Shown here in pieces: positions 23,657-34,614 of a stretch of 64,000 bases of DNA; the stretch's first letter is position 1, and every line of letters begins with the position of its first letter. The notes beneath the pieces were generated by a model. That model worked only from the letters and a program-made list of their open reading frames with translations, ran no database searches and was not told the DNA's origin. This DNA is from Liolophura sinensis (Eukaryota > Mollusca > Polyplacophora > Chitonida > Chitonidae). A program made the position numbers and the translations under genes. The stretch is taken from positions 5,454,160 through 5,518,159 of the forward strand of contig NC_088298.1 in the NCBI RefSeq assembly GCF_032854445.1, written 5' to 3'.

Positions 23657-23835
23657 GGCTTATTTGTTTATTTGATTGCTGTTTCACGCCGTAATTAAGA
23701 ATGTTTCACTTGTACAAGGGCGGCCCGCAGGTTTCTGGCTGACCTTCTTACGTACAGCCGGAGAGGTAGCCAGCATGAGCTGGACTTGAGAGACCCCTGA
23801 GTCAATCCGTCACACTGCTACCGAGGCAGCCCAAA
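23657..23835 (-). repeat. SINE-A with internal deletion
   Basis: Reversed copy. After the 3' domain, the region between GGCGGCCCGCAG and GACCTTCTTACGTAC is shortened. The head-side block GCCAGCATGAGCTGGACTTG is intact. Confidence 0.85.
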
Positions 23836-24029
23836 GTACCCCTGATGAATAGCATAAGTTACCTTGAGCGGCAAAAACAGAAAAGACAGGAATGTACTTG
23901 GACTGATGTCTTCTAATAATTAGATATATTGTTCATTTGTTACTTAGCAACAAAATAGTCTAAGACTATAAGGCAGAAAAATATTTTCATGTATTTAATT
24001 CGTACATCGTACTTATAGTTCAGTACCGT

Positions 24030-24245
24030 CTAATGAACTGCAGCTAATATCACTGCATCTTTTAACCAAATTCTGCTTAGGGCATGGTGCTTGGAGACGT
24101 GTACGAAGCGATACTTTTTGAACATGAACAGTCAGAATAAAACCCAAATTGAGGTAAACTGACAAGAGGGCTTATTTCATGGGTAATATGTGTGACCATC
24201 TACCAATTATCACATTATTTTTACTCTCTACGCTGTAGTCTTTCA
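24030..24245 (-). repeat. Family C, reversed
   Basis: GAACATGAACAGTCAGAATA, GAGGTAAACTGACAAGAGG and TTTTTACTCTCTACGCTGTA in reverse order. Confidence 0.7.
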
Positions 24246-24439
24246 TACCGATTTCAATAATAAGACCGCTGCTGAGGTGAAACTAGTTACTTTCTATAAA
24301 GCTTGGTCGCTGACAAAGAATGATTAGCTATTTATCATGGCTTTTTCTTACGGCAATTGATCCGCCAATTTGTTTGTTCTAGCGATTGAAAAGCAAACGT
24401 CTTAACCACTCCTCGGCCATGATTTGCTCTAATGTTTAC

Positions 24440-25078
24440 ATTGTTTACTTACTTATTTCATTGGCATTTTACGCTGTACTCAAGAATATGTCACCTGTAC
24501 GATGGCACCCAACATTATGGTGGGATGAAACCAGGAAGAGCGCGGTGTAAACCCACGATCATCCGCACGTTACTACCAGTCCTTCCTTCCCTCGTACTGC
24601 GGGAGAGGTACTTGAACTCCCAGCGACCCTGGTGATGAGAGGCCTCTGAGTCTAATGGTTAGATATAGAACTGCTGTTGGATGGGTATGATTGGCTTGGC
24701 TATTGCCTGATGTCACGGAAGTTCATGACATTTTGACTAAATTTATATATGTAGGAGGTAATGACGAATGATCCAGGCCATTAACATCGGGGACAGTATG
24801 ATGTAGGTTGTCTGGACAAACACTATCCGAGGTGTGTCGTCTGAATTTCTACCACGCAACTTCAAGATGAGCGCTGGGTTATCTCTCAAGGTACACTCAC
24901 AGAGACATTCATATACCCGTCCACCTTCATGGATGCTCCGGGTCAAGAAGATGGCAAGACGAATTTCCAAAAATAACGTTCAACACAAACCAGCAAGGAA
25001 CTCAGCATTTTGGACGCAGTGTGGCTGTATGCGGCATTTAATGTTTTTTTCCTAACCGTGAGAAGGCAAATGAGCATT
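24440..25078. repeat. Copy 1 of a local duplicated block
   Basis: Contains a reversed SINE-A (24446-24655) with TTGGCATTTTACGCTGTACT and GAGGCCTCTGAGTCTAATGG, a link with GATATAGAACTGCTGTTGGA, then family D-like sequence (GATGTAGGTTGTCTGGACAA, CGAATTTCCAAAAATAACGT). The same order recurs at 25380-26005. Frames here are shadows of the repeat. Confidence 0.75.
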
Positions 25079-25140
25079 GAATTTTTTAAAACAGATTCCG
25101 TTAAAATGATTGCACTGTTCCGAATTTGAATACGTTAATA

Positions 25141-25259
25141 TCACAAGTCTGGTTTTCTCTCCAGAACATAACACAAGTCTGGTTTCCTCTCCAGAACATA
25201 TCACAAGTCTGCTTTCCTCTCCAGAACATATCACAAGTCTGCTTTCCTCTCCAGAACAT
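25141..25259. repeat. 30-bp tandem repeat, 4 copies
   Basis: Unit ACAAGTCTGGTTTCCTCTCC + AGAACATATC. The minus strand reads a 10-residue echo (ICSGEETRLV); not a gene. Confidence 0.97.
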
Positions 25260-25379
25260 TACTGGCTTGGTAACAGTAAATCATAAAGGAAATACATAGT
25301 CTAAATATGGATTGTTTGAGCCATGAGTAAAAGCGTTACAATAGTGTAATAACTGACAAATAGTTAGTTTCCAAGTTGT

Positions 25380-26005
25380 TTATTTATTTATTTATTTGAT
25401 TGGTGTTTTACGCCGAACTCAAGAATATTTCATTTATACGACGGCGGACAGCATTATGGTGGGCGGAAACTGGGCATGAACTGGCGGAAACCCACGACCA
25501 TCCGCAAGCTCCCGCTGGCCTTCAGCATGAGCTGAGCTTGAACTCAGAGCGACCGCATTGGTTGAGAGGCCTCTGGGTCTAATGTTTAGATATAGAGCTG
25601 CTGTTTGAAAAGGCAGGATGACTGGTGTACTGTGTAATGTCAAAGAGACTCATGACCTTTTGGCTAAATTTTTATCTGTAGAATGGCGAATGAGCCAGAC
25701 CACAAGCGACGGGAACAGAGTGATGTAGGTTGTCTGGACGAAATAGACTGTCGAATTATGTCGCCTGAATTATTGCCACGCAACTTCCGATTAGTGAGCC
25801 CTTGGTTATCATTAAAGATAGACCCACATGCGTACCGAAACAAAGCGACATTGATATACCCGTCAACCCTAATGGTAAGACGAATTTCCAAAAATAACAT
25901 TAAACGCCAATCAGCAAAGAACGTTGCATTTCGGACGCGATGTGGCTGTATGCTGCTTTTATGGACGTTGCGTGACCGCGCAAATGAGCATTGGATTTTT
26001 CAAAT
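25380..26005. repeat. Copy 2 of the local duplicated block
   Basis: Same order as 24440-25078: reversed SINE-A with a clean tail (25379-25582), GAGGCCTCTGGGTCTAATG, ATATAGAGCTGCTGTTTGAA, GATGTAGGTTGTCTGGACGA, ATGTGGCTGTATGCTGC. The 138-codon plus frame (25683-26099) is repeat-derived. Confidence 0.75.
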
Positions 26006-26093
26006 CTTATGCGTCGAAACAGACATTCGTATGACTGTTCTCAACCAAAAAGGAAGGCCAATTCCGAATACGACAAATAACACAAACCACCTA

Positions 26094-26260
26094 GTATAGT
26101 TTTTCGTTTTTCACTTACTAGAAAGCCGGTTTACTAAATAAAAAAAAACACGAAATTAATAAAAGCAACAAAACTCCTTTTACCGGAAGTTAAAAATGAA
26201 ATAATCCAGAAGACGCAGAACTTACACCTAAATACTTTCTTTCAATATACGTACAAGGAA
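26094..26260 (+). repeat. Dispersed repeat, copy 1
   Basis: Shares TTTTTCGTTTTTCACTTAC, GAAGTTAAAA-like and ACACCTAAATACTTTCTTTC with 27413-27595. Confidence 0.8.
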
Positions 26261-26274
26261 ACTAGCATTGAATT

Positions 26275-26735
26275 GTTTAAATCTTATGCGTCGAAACAGA
26301 CATTCGTGTACCAGGATCCAGGAATATCAGGAATGCCATTCTGCTTAACAAAATTGCAGAAAATTGAAGAGAATTGATTGCCTGTTGATTTATCTTAGGT
26401 AGAGCTGTGTACTCTCGGATCTATGTCTCGAAACAGATATTCCTATATCCGCCGCCAACTAATACGGACGTTCCGGATCAATAATCGTAAGGTCAATTCC
26501 CAAAACGACGCATAACACAAAATACCAAAGAAGTAAGAAAGTATATAAAAGTACGAAAATAGGATTAAATCGTACAAAGAAAAGCAATCAACCATTTTCA
26601 ATGATGTTAGAAAGTCACAAGATAAGTTATAGGTGACTGAGTGAAATCAGTATTCAAATAGTGTACCATGCTAGGATATAAGTTGTCCGTAACATACTAT
26701 GTATCTCTTTGATCTTTGACTGCAGCTGAGTTGAT
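26275..26735 (+). repeat. Family D, long copy
   Basis: GGATCCAGGAATATCAGGAA, CTTAGGTAGAGCTGTG, TCTCGAAACAGATATTCC, GGACGTTCCGGATCAATAAT, AAGTATATAAAAGTACGAAA, TACCATGCTAGGATATAAGT. Confidence 0.75.
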
Positions 26736-26925
26736 TAAATCATGAGTAAAACCAGAGAAGCCAAAAGAAGCCACCATAATTGACAAATGGTCACAAGTTT
26801 TAATGTATATGCCCAAATTTTAACCGGTGAAATACGGCCTCTAGTCAATTTGCCTCGGCCAAGCTTTATTCCAACTGTTGATGTGAACGCATAATTAGTG
26901 GCAAATTACATGCCACCTGGTGTAA
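26736..26925 (+). repeat. Family C copy
   Basis: GAGTAAAACCAGAGAAGCC, AATTGACAAATGGTCAC, TAACCGGTGAAATACGGCCT, CAACTGTTGATGTGAACGC. Confidence 0.75.
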
Positions 26926-27412
26926 GCATCATTACAGAAACTTGCGGCGATGTTAACTGCACTAAATTACCTCCTGCAATTTTATGGAAAAAAAAACACC
27001 ACAAGACCGACGATCAGGATGGAACTCAGGGAGCTGTTTGTACTCCTCGAACCATTAGCATTTCACCGGATATAGCGATACACTAACAGAAATGTCATAC
27101 TTTATATAATGCCTGTTTACGTAGACAAGCAGTCAAAATTTCTGTGGATAAGGTTCCTCGTGGCCATGTATACGACATTGAGTATTTACTTCGCCAGGCA
27201 TGCCAGCTAAATCATCCATTTAACACGTACAAAAATTATCTGCCATACGCTCACACGAGGACTGATCCTAGTTAGTTCCTCAAGGTTATGATTAAAAATG
27301 AAAAAGGGCAGTTGCAGCAATTGCATTATCAAATCCACCTTTTTATATGAAAGGTATCTGTTTTATAATCTCGATGTTGCCAATGATGGTGATGTACCTT
27401 AAGTTAAGTAGA
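26926..27412. other. No gene seen
   Basis: A short plus frame at 26898-27086 and unique sequence after it. Nothing recognised. Confidence 0.4.
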
Positions 27413-27595
27413 GTTTTTCGTTTTTCACTTACCAGGAAGCCGGTTTCCTAAACGAAAAAAAACTTAAAATAAATAAAAGCAACAAAACTCCTTATACCAT
27501 AAGTTAAAAGTGAAACAATCCAGAGGAGGCATACAAATAATAGAAACAAAAGTTACACCTAAATACTTTCTTTCAATATAGGTACAAGTGCGGTG
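27413..27595 (+). repeat. Dispersed repeat, copy 2
   Basis: Counterpart of 26094-26260, with a small insertion near ATACAAATAATAG. Confidence 0.8.
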
Positions 27596-27645
27596 TTACG
27601 AAGGACTACAACACAAAACGAGATAATGTAGTCAGATGGATATAT

Positions 27646-27725
27646 TTATGTATTTATTATTTGATTGATGTTTTTCACTGAAATGTAAGAATATTTCACT
27701 GATACTACGGCGTACAGCGTTATGG
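27646..27725 (-). repeat. SINE-A, 3' fragment
   Basis: Tail TTTATTATTTGATTGATG, a decayed 3' domain AAGAATATTTCACTGATAC and GCGTACAGCGTTATGGTG. Confidence 0.75.
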
Positions 27726-27989
27726 TGTATGACCCGATACTGATAATCACACTGTCTATATTAGCTTTGCTTAAATCAGTTCGTCAAAAATCTTTTATTA
27801 ACGGTCAGTATAGATTAACAATGTGCCACCAATGACATATGATTTGAATAAAAATGTCAACATACGAATTGGCTTTTCATTGCAGACTGATTTTTCATAG
27901 AGCGAGGATCATGGAAAGACAGGAATTCTGATATGAATTGAAGAACAAGCAACAAAACGCGAAGGTAACACTATTTAACTATTCCACAC

Positions 27990-28195
27990 ACATTTATTTG
28001 GTTTGCTCACTTGGTTTTCAAAACCGTACTCAATAATATTTTGCTGATATAGGAAGGCTGACAGGATTATGGGCCAAGAAAAATGGAGTTGACAACAGCT
28101 GCCCTTAACTGACAAACACCTTATCTTAAAAAAGGCGATTGCGATTACAAAGCAACGAAAGCTGATTCGAACTCGACACCGCATTGGTCAAAGGA
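27990..28195 (-). repeat. SINE-A, strongly decayed
   Basis: CCGTACTCAATAATATTTTG and a head-side TTCGAACTCGACACCGCATT can still be aligned in order. Confidence 0.5.
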
Positions 28196-28199
28196 TTGA

Positions 28200-28900
28200 C
28201 AACGTAAGTTTAAACCGTTGGTACCATCACACAACTAGACTTGAGTGCTCCCTAGACAGACACATACCATGTGTCTGACAGATAGCTGATTGCCTGAAAT
28301 AATCTGCTTGTGATATTATAAGATTTTAAATATTAATAAGTACTGAATCCATCAAGGCCTCATAAAAGGGGTGCGGATAACAGTATTTTTGCCGATAATG
28401 TGTCTTGCACGAATCACACGAATATAACTTCTGATGAGGCTGTTGACAAATATGTTAGATAACCCCACCGTGTTTGAACTACAACACACCATCATCAACA
28501 AAATAGGATCGGACTGTGGCAGCTTAGTGACGCAAAGTTCCACCAGTCAGAATCCAGCGTTAGATACTTTTAAATGTTTAATTCCACAGGCTGATTAACC
28601 CACGGACCGCCGAAGGCACCCTGTTCTCAAAGGCCACAGTTTACCTGTTATAAAACCGCAGAAGTTTCATGTCTGCTAGGTCATCTGAAGCGCTTTGATC
28701 ATTAGTATACTGGCTTAGAGGCATATTATTTAATGATGAGTAGAGTTAGACAATTTTACACTGACATTTTAGTATAAAGTCTGAGGCAATATTATTACAT
28801 CCAGTATCTGGAAAGAATTCGGTGCTTGTACTACGCGATATGTGAAGCTATTTGTTGATGCAGCCAGTCCAATCACCCTCCTGATGGTTCGCTCTCTACC
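28200..28900. other. No gene seen
   Basis: The minus frame at 28352-28543 has no recognised motif. Confidence 0.4.
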
Positions 28901-28933
28901 CTCGCTTCACATCACTGTCACCTCTAAACAAGC

Positions 28934-29054
28934 AAACCTGCGGACTGTCATTGGTTTCCCCGGGTTCTGCCCGGTTTCCCTTCACCATAATGCTGGCCGC
29001 TGACGTATAAGAGAAATATTCTTGAGTAAACCACCAATCAAATAAATAAATAAA
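28934..29054 (+). repeat. SINE-A inserted in family H, with target duplication
   Basis: 5'-truncated SINE-A from AAACCTGCGGACTG to the AAATAAATAAA tail. An 11-bp direct repeat TCTAAACAAGC flanks it (28923-28933 and 29055-29065). The interrupted host sequence matches family H (4107-4242) on both sides. Confidence 0.93.
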
Positions 29055-29235
29055 TCTAAACAAGCCCGGACGTTTGGAGCCAGTGAAACCCCCAAAGGCT
29101 TGTTAAGACTTAGCCTCGCCACATGTATCCTCTCGCGGAACCATTTAATCAGCATCCATCTATAAAAATTGTTTCAGGTGTTGGTTAGATTAATGTTGTG
29201 GATAATTTACACAAGAGGACTGGGTGTGCATAAAT

Positions 29236-29505
29236 GTAATGAAGACATACAGCATAGTGAGAAGTGTGATCGCTGGCAAATGGTCACACATAACCAGTGA
29301 AATACAGCCTCTAGTCGATTTGTCTAGGTCAGGGTTTTATTCTGACTGTTCATGTAGATGTATAATTAGTAGCAAATTACACGCCCCCCTATCACCATGG
29401 CTTATGCAGAATTAGGTAACAAAATATAGTCATGCTAATTGCAATTTATTTGATGTCACTGGTCTACAATTACTTGAAAATGCTGTGATGTCATTGTATT
29501 TGACA
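29236..29505 (+). repeat. Family C copy
   Basis: ACATACAGCATAGTGAGAAG, CGCTGGCAAATGGTCACAC, ACCAGTGAAATACAGCCTC, GACTGTTCATGTAGATGTA, TAATTGCAATTTATTTGATG. Confidence 0.85.
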
Positions 29506-29509
29506 ATAG

Positions 29510-30365
29510 CATTTATTAGAAATGAACGTTGAGACAGGCTTTGAGTCTTTGTGTTTTCTGACATCACATTCTCGTCACTTTCCAGTCGTGACACATGCTC
29601 CCTGTATGGCATGCGTTGCTCTCTTTATATCACTGCCACCACTAGTAAATTTTGTGTAGAAATCTTGAAAAGGGGGTCACTGGTGTCACAGTGATGAGGC
29701 AGGAAATGATGTCAGAAAACACAAAGACTCAAAGCCTGACACAAACAATCCATTTCACTCTTTGTCTCTAACAATATTTTATGCACATGCATTCTCTTTA
29801 TGTAGAGTATGTACAGCATGATTCTAACCAAAACCGAAAACAATTTTATTGATGGATGCTGACTGACTAGTTCAACGGGAGAACACACGTGGTGAGACTT
29901 AGCCAAACAAGACTACGTGCGTCTCACAGGCTCCAAAGTCAAGTCCGTTGTCATGATTTACGGTTTGCGGTCGATTCCTAGTCTAGTAAGCCGTATTCGA
30001 CTTGGGTGGAAATCCTGCAATATCCACTCGATTTTGTCAGAAAATGTCAGAAAGGCCTGTCACTTTTCTCTTGTTTTTTTGCAGTCGTCTTTAGGATGGA
30101 GAGAATGACAGATGACTTGATTACCGATATCGGCTCATAACTGATGTTAGACGTAGAAAGCCGTAATAAAGTGACAGACTTTTGCACAATCTGTTACCCC
30201 TATATTCAGAAAACCATGTGGCTCTTCGTGGGATTTCAAAAACATATTTCCAGTGATAACATGAAAGGGTTGGAATCTTACCACTGCCTTATTGCAAGAT
30301 TAGCATTTTAATGGTGCGCTCATGTCCCCACCCGCATCCACACCCATCCTCGTCATACAAGCATA
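29510..30365. other. No gene seen
   Basis: A family H scrap at 29612-29650. A short segment (CAAAGACTCAAAGCCTG at about 29722) is the reverse complement of one at about 29535, which gives an inverted pair. Nothing coding. Confidence 0.4.
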
Positions 30366-30366
30366 A

Positions 30367-30505
30367 ATTTATTTATTTAGATATCTGATTGGTGATTTAC
30401 GTTGTACCCAAGAATATTTCCCTAATGACGGCGTCAGCATTAAGGTGGGAAAGCCACGACTATCCGCAAGACCTTCCCACATACGACCGGAGAGGAATCC
30501 AGCCG
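30367..30505 (-). repeat. SINE-A with internal deletion
   Basis: AAGAATATTTCCCTAATGAC, GGCGTCAGCATTAAGGTG, CCTTCCCACATACGACCGG. Confidence 0.8.
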
Positions 30506-30509
30506 AGAG

Positions 30510-31145
30510 GCAAGGACGTGTTCATGGCTATTTCTTTAATCAGTTCATGACAAAAGCAGATCACGTGACATTAAGTAAATCCAATAACAGGCCTGGGCCT
30601 TACATAACACAGAGCTGAACTCATTCATCTTGAAGTAGAAGAACACTTTAAAGATCGATATGTAATCGATATTAGATCTATATGAGACTCGTTAGTTTCC
30701 TGGCACCAACGATAAGTGGTGCCGGATCTTTTGTTTTTTCTTTATTTCTGTCCGTTGCAAAAGAACAAGATTTTCTTGGTGTAATTGTTTTTTGGGTTGA
30801 AAAATTAAAGACATTTGTTGGTTTTTAAACGGGCTGCTAGGGTTATCAGCCTTTAACGTCCCTTTCCTTTCTTTTTTTTTTTTTTTTGGTTGTCGGCTGA
30901 TTCAAGCGGGTGTCAGAACAGACTTTACGTTTCACTGAGTCAATAAATTAGAATTAGAAAAACCGCCCATCTGAAAGGCACTGTTTTCCATTTTTATTTG
31001 GAAACAAGTATGAAAGAGTTTTATATTATATAAGGAGGTCACAAAAGAAAGAAATATGTCACTTTCATAAAATAAGAGTGATGACTATAAAGAAGGCATA
31101 AAATGAAATACCCTGGTGAATTTACTCATATTAAGTCTCCCAAAA
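30510..31145. other. No gene seen; poly-T tract
   Basis: A T-run near 30868-30887. Otherwise unique. Confidence 0.45.
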
Positions 31146-31149
31146 GGTG

Positions 31150-31368
31150 GTTAGAACGCCAATGCGGCGCAATGACGCAAGAGCCTATCACCAATGCGGT
31201 CGGATTGAGCTCTTCCTGGATTCCTCTCCGGTCGTACGGACGGTCCTCCAGCAACCTGTGGATGGTCGTGAGTTTCGAGCCCAGTTTTGTCTCCGCATAA
31301 TGATGACCGTCGTCGTATCAGTGAAATATTCGAGTACGGCGTAAAACGTCAATCAAATAAATAAATTA
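31150..31368 (+). repeat. SINE-A, near full length but diverged
   Basis: Head remnant GTTAGAACGCCAATGCGGCG, GACGCAAGAGCCTATCACC, GGATGGTCGTGAGTTTCGAG, ATATTCGAGTACGGCG, then (AAATAAAT)n. Confidence 0.88.
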
Positions 31369-31504
31369 ATACATATTAGATCTAAATGTACGTGAATCTG
31401 GGCATACACTACGGAGTGATGAACGGAGTACTAGTATCTCGAATGCGGACAACGACAGAATAGCATTTGCCAAAGACAATGGGGTTTCTTTACCACTTGT
31501 TTTT

Positions 31505-31620
31505 TTATTTATTTTAATGGATTATTCTTTGTTGTCGAACTCAAGAATTGTCACTTATGCCATGGTGGCCATTTGTATGGTTAGAAGTCACTCAAGAATC
31601 CGGAGAAAACCATCGGCCGT
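31505..31620 (-). repeat. SINE-A, decayed fragment
   Basis: TCGAACTCAAGAATTGTCAC and GCCATGGTGGCCATTTGTAT in SINE-A order. The B-box-like AAATCCCCAACAG at 31810 is too weak to use. Confidence 0.4.
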
Positions 31621-32154
31621 TGACTATTTACTGGCTAACTTTAACACGTGTAACATGTCATAATGATCGTCGTGCGAGACCACACAAGCGAACACTGCCA
31701 ACCGCTCCTTACTGTAAAAGGGTGATATATAAGCGCTATCTACATCATGGCTGGAGAAAATTTCCTAGAGGCAAAGGCATGTACCCGAAACTCAGAGATT
31801 GATGGTTCAAATCCCCAACAGGTAATCCCCGTCACATTGCCACCAAGGCCTAAGTATTATGAAAGCAGGGGTGCCTATAAAAAATACTTTACAGGGGTAT
31901 GAGATTAAACTCTTTCGTTATGAAAATGCAAACTTATCGTCTCTGGCCTGACCTAAAAAAAAATTTAGTCTGGGTATTTCTGCTTTTCTGCCCTAATGTT
32001 ATTGATATTCCCGTCTTTCACATAAACCATATCGTCGAGTGGCAATAAGGTGTTGTTGTGGTTATATGCTAGAAAGGGGAGATAAATCATTGTCTTTCAT
32101 TCACTGGTTTCCTGAAGCTATACGTGATTTTCTTCGAAGCGTAATACGTCATTT

Positions 32155-32298
32155 GGTTATTTATTTATTTATTTATTTATTTGATTGGTGTTTTACGCCG
32201 AACTCAGGAATATTTCACTTGTACGACGGCAGCTAGTATTATGTTGGGAGGAAAACGGGCAAAGACAGGGGCAATCCACGACCATCCGCAGGTTGTCG
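32155..32298 (-). repeat. SINE-A, 3' half
   Basis: Long (TTTA)n tail, TTTTACGCCGAACTCAGGAA, GTACGACGGCAGCTAGTATT, CGACCATCCGCAGGTTG. Confidence 0.92.
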
Positions 32299-32299
32299 G

Positions 32300-32830
32300 A
32301 GCCTTTAAGAGATGTCCAATATAAAATACAAATCGATTTGTAAGTATGTCTTGGTTTGTTGACGTACACCGTGTTATTTGTTTAATTTGTAGGCGACCTT
32401 TGTCTGGGTTCATTGATCGTTATTGTCTTTGTTTGATTGTTTTGTCTTTCGATGATATACTGTATTTTCACATCCTTGAAATGTTGTACATTTGCATAAG
32501 CGTACTGTCATTTGGTATCAGCGTTTCAAACACGCGGAGCAATTTGAGATGCCAGATACATTCCGCCTAATAAACTGTGAACAGACACAGATGTAGTTTT
32601 TTTTATAAAAGCTGTCAGAAATTGGATTATCGAAGACTGACTTAAGTCGATTATTCATCTCTAATGTAGTCTGACACAATCGAGCGCGAGCATTTCATAA
32701 GTCGTTGATTCATTTTTGTTCAACGCCAGAGTTAAGAATTTATCACTTGTCACAAAGTGGCACTACACTATCTATTTGCTTCTTTACTGGCTGCTAATGC
32801 TTAATTTGTACTTACAACATCCCAGTCAGT
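32300..32830. other. No gene seen
   Basis: The plus frame at 32346-32570 is hydrophobic but unrecognised and without clear splice sites. Confidence 0.4.
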
Positions 32831-32834
32831 TTAA

Positions 32835-33030
32835 ATGTGGAAGAAGCCGAAGTGTCCGGGGTAAACCACTGGTCACTGGCAAGGCATTGCCAAACTTTAC
32901 CACGTGTGACTTTCAGGCTAGCACGCCCTACTGCTTCAAGACAAGTGGTCTTTAACGAACTTAAGCCAAGAAAAAAGAGCCCCAGAAGCGTCGGCGACCG
33001 TCTGTTGTTACCAAGCACTGCTATGTGACC
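32835..33030 (-). repeat. Family G, reversed
   Basis: The minus strand reads TTCGTTAAAGACCACTTGTC, then AGTAGGGCGTGCTAG and CAGTGACCAGTGGTTTACCC, matching 1595 and 37650. Confidence 0.6.
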
Positions 33031-33034
33031 ATTT

Positions 33035-33640
33035 GCCGGCCAGGGACTATTTAACTCCATGGTACAGTCTCTGTCATGATTTCTGCTGGAAAAGATATCT
33101 GATTTTGACGTCTGATGTCTGAGTATTCTACCTTAAAAATGTTATCACAGATAACGATACCCTGGAATGCAAATATAATCTATAACTGATGGACAGATAT
33201 ACACAGCTGAAAAGGAAACAATATGGGAGTTTCGACCTCGAACTCTTTCATTGCTCAAGGTAAAGACGACCTAAAGTATCACGTGACCTGTCAAAATGTT
33301 AGACAATTATCGCATTTATTATGGCATGGGTGTCTAAAAAATGTTTCTCAAAAAGTTGTTTACTTTTAAGCGAACGATGAAGAAAATTGACGAGCTGAAC
33401 TTTTGTCAGCTTAAGGACTTACTGAAGTCCTGCGATGTTATTTGTGCCTCCGGTCACGTCATGATACAATAGGACTGATTTACCTTAAACCACAGAAGAG
33501 TTCGGACTTGAAATTCCTCTGTTGTTCCAAAGCTTACAATAAAAAGCTAAAAGGAAATATATGCGTTGTCAGGGTAGACCACAGCCCATAATGGCTAACT
33601 TAGCGGTTTGTTTACTTGTCATACGAAAACTACAAGAGCC
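33035..33640. other. No further exon seen
   Basis: This lies just downstream (minus strand) of the receptor exon 2 donor site, so it should be intron 2. No repeat recognised. Confidence 0.45.
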
Positions 33641-33644
33641 TTAC

Positions 33645-33780
33645 CTGCAATCGCCAGATTGATGATGAAAAAGTTCATGCGGGATGATCTCCTCTTGGAT
33701 TTCAAGATGGCCACCAGGACCGCGGAGTTCCCGCAAACAATGAGAGCGAGGAGAATGCAGAGGAAGGTCACTTGTTCTGT
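33645..33780 (-). CDS. CCAPR/NPSR1-like: Neuropeptide GPCR, coding exon 2 (TM1 and start of TM2)
   Basis: 136-bp internal exon. Its acceptor is ..GTATCGTTGTAG and its donor is GTAAGG. It continues exon 1 (47451-47579) in phase 0, giving residues 44-88: TEQ, then helix 1 with VTFLCILLALIVCGNSAVLV (the GN-S-VL signature holding Asn1.50 at residue 61), the basic first intracellular loop KSKRRSSRM, then NFFIINLAIA opening helix 2. The exon leaves a single G of the next codon; GAT or GAC there would supply the conserved Asp2.50 of LAxAD. TEQ before helix 1 and SRM-FF after the loop are shared, as I recall the family, with cardioacceleratory-peptide and neuropeptide S receptors, which act at the plasma membrane through G proteins. 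Vasopressin/conopressin receptors are a less likely relative. Later exons were not found. A plus-strand frame over the same bases is a shadow. Confidence 0.9.
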
Positions 33781-33961
33781 CTACAACGATACAACAAAGG
33801 CATTGTGATAATGTAGAATGTAAGGGAAAGGGAGATATTTGTGATATGAGTTGAAAGGTTAATACGCGTTTGAACGATTTGTATGAGGATCAGACTGATG
33901 TATGTTCAGTGATGACGATATTTTGTGTCTCATATATCCTTGGCACATGTAGATATATTTG

Positions 33962-34050
33962 TTTATTTATTTTATGTATTTATTTATTTGATTGGTGTTT
34001 AACGCCATACTTAAGAATCTTTTTCACTTATACGCTCATGGTCAGATATA
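33962..34050 (-). repeat. SINE-A, 3' end
   Basis: TTTATTTATTTGATTGGTGT, TAACGCCATACTTAAGAATC, then CACTTATACGCTCATGG. Only the tail domain is kept. Confidence 0.85.
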
Positions 34051-34204
34051 TTGGAGCAGAGAAATGTCTTTGTATTGAAACTCAAAGCTTAATTTCCAAG
34101 AATATTACCGGATTCGAGATGCATCATTAACGCTTAATAAATATCCATGACAACAGAAATACAACAACGACATACATACATAGAAGACATGCGAGAACAG
34201 TGTC

Positions 34205-34330
34205 GCCTAATAAATGACAGTTAACATCACTGCATTTCTAATTTCTGATCAGCTCGACCCATGATGCTAACGAGCCTGTGCTTTGCTACTGTATGTATTT
34301 GCGTGGACATTGAGGTAATCTAATGTAATG
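34205..34330 (-). repeat. Family C, decayed
   Basis: CCTAATAAATGACAGTTAAC, ACATCACTGCATTTCTAAT, TTTGCTACTGTATGTATTTG and GACATTGAGGTAA in reversed order. Confidence 0.5.
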
Positions 34331-34349
34331 TAAATGTGAGACCTTGTTT

Positions 34350-34610
34350 CACCGTATTTATCCGCATGCACCACCGTTTTTCCCACACTGTTATGCCTAT
34401 GCACAACCGTTCTCCTACAATGTTATCTATGAACCGCCGTTCTCCTACACTGTTATCCGCATGAACCGACGTTCTCCTACACTGTGATCCTCATGAACCA
34501 CCGTTCTCCTAGACTGTTATCCCCATGAACCACCGTTCTCCTAGACTGTTATCCCCATGAATCACCGTCTTCCTACATTGTTATCCTATGAACTACCGCT
34601 CTTTTAAACC
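34350..34610. repeat. 32-bp minisatellite, about 8 copies
   Basis: Unit CCGTTCTCCTACACTGTTAT + CCGCATGAACCA. GTTCTCCTA recurs at 34439, 34471, 34503 and 34535; the flanking units are decayed. Confidence 0.93.
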
Positions 34611-34614
34611 TTTA

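Noticed and set aside
25683-26099. 138-codon plus-strand frame
   Set aside because: Lies in the duplicated family D block; the sister block at 24.8 kb does not preserve the same protein.
33608-33808. 66-codon plus-strand frame
   Set aside because: Opposite-strand shadow of GPCR exon 2, which has matching splice sites and family motifs.
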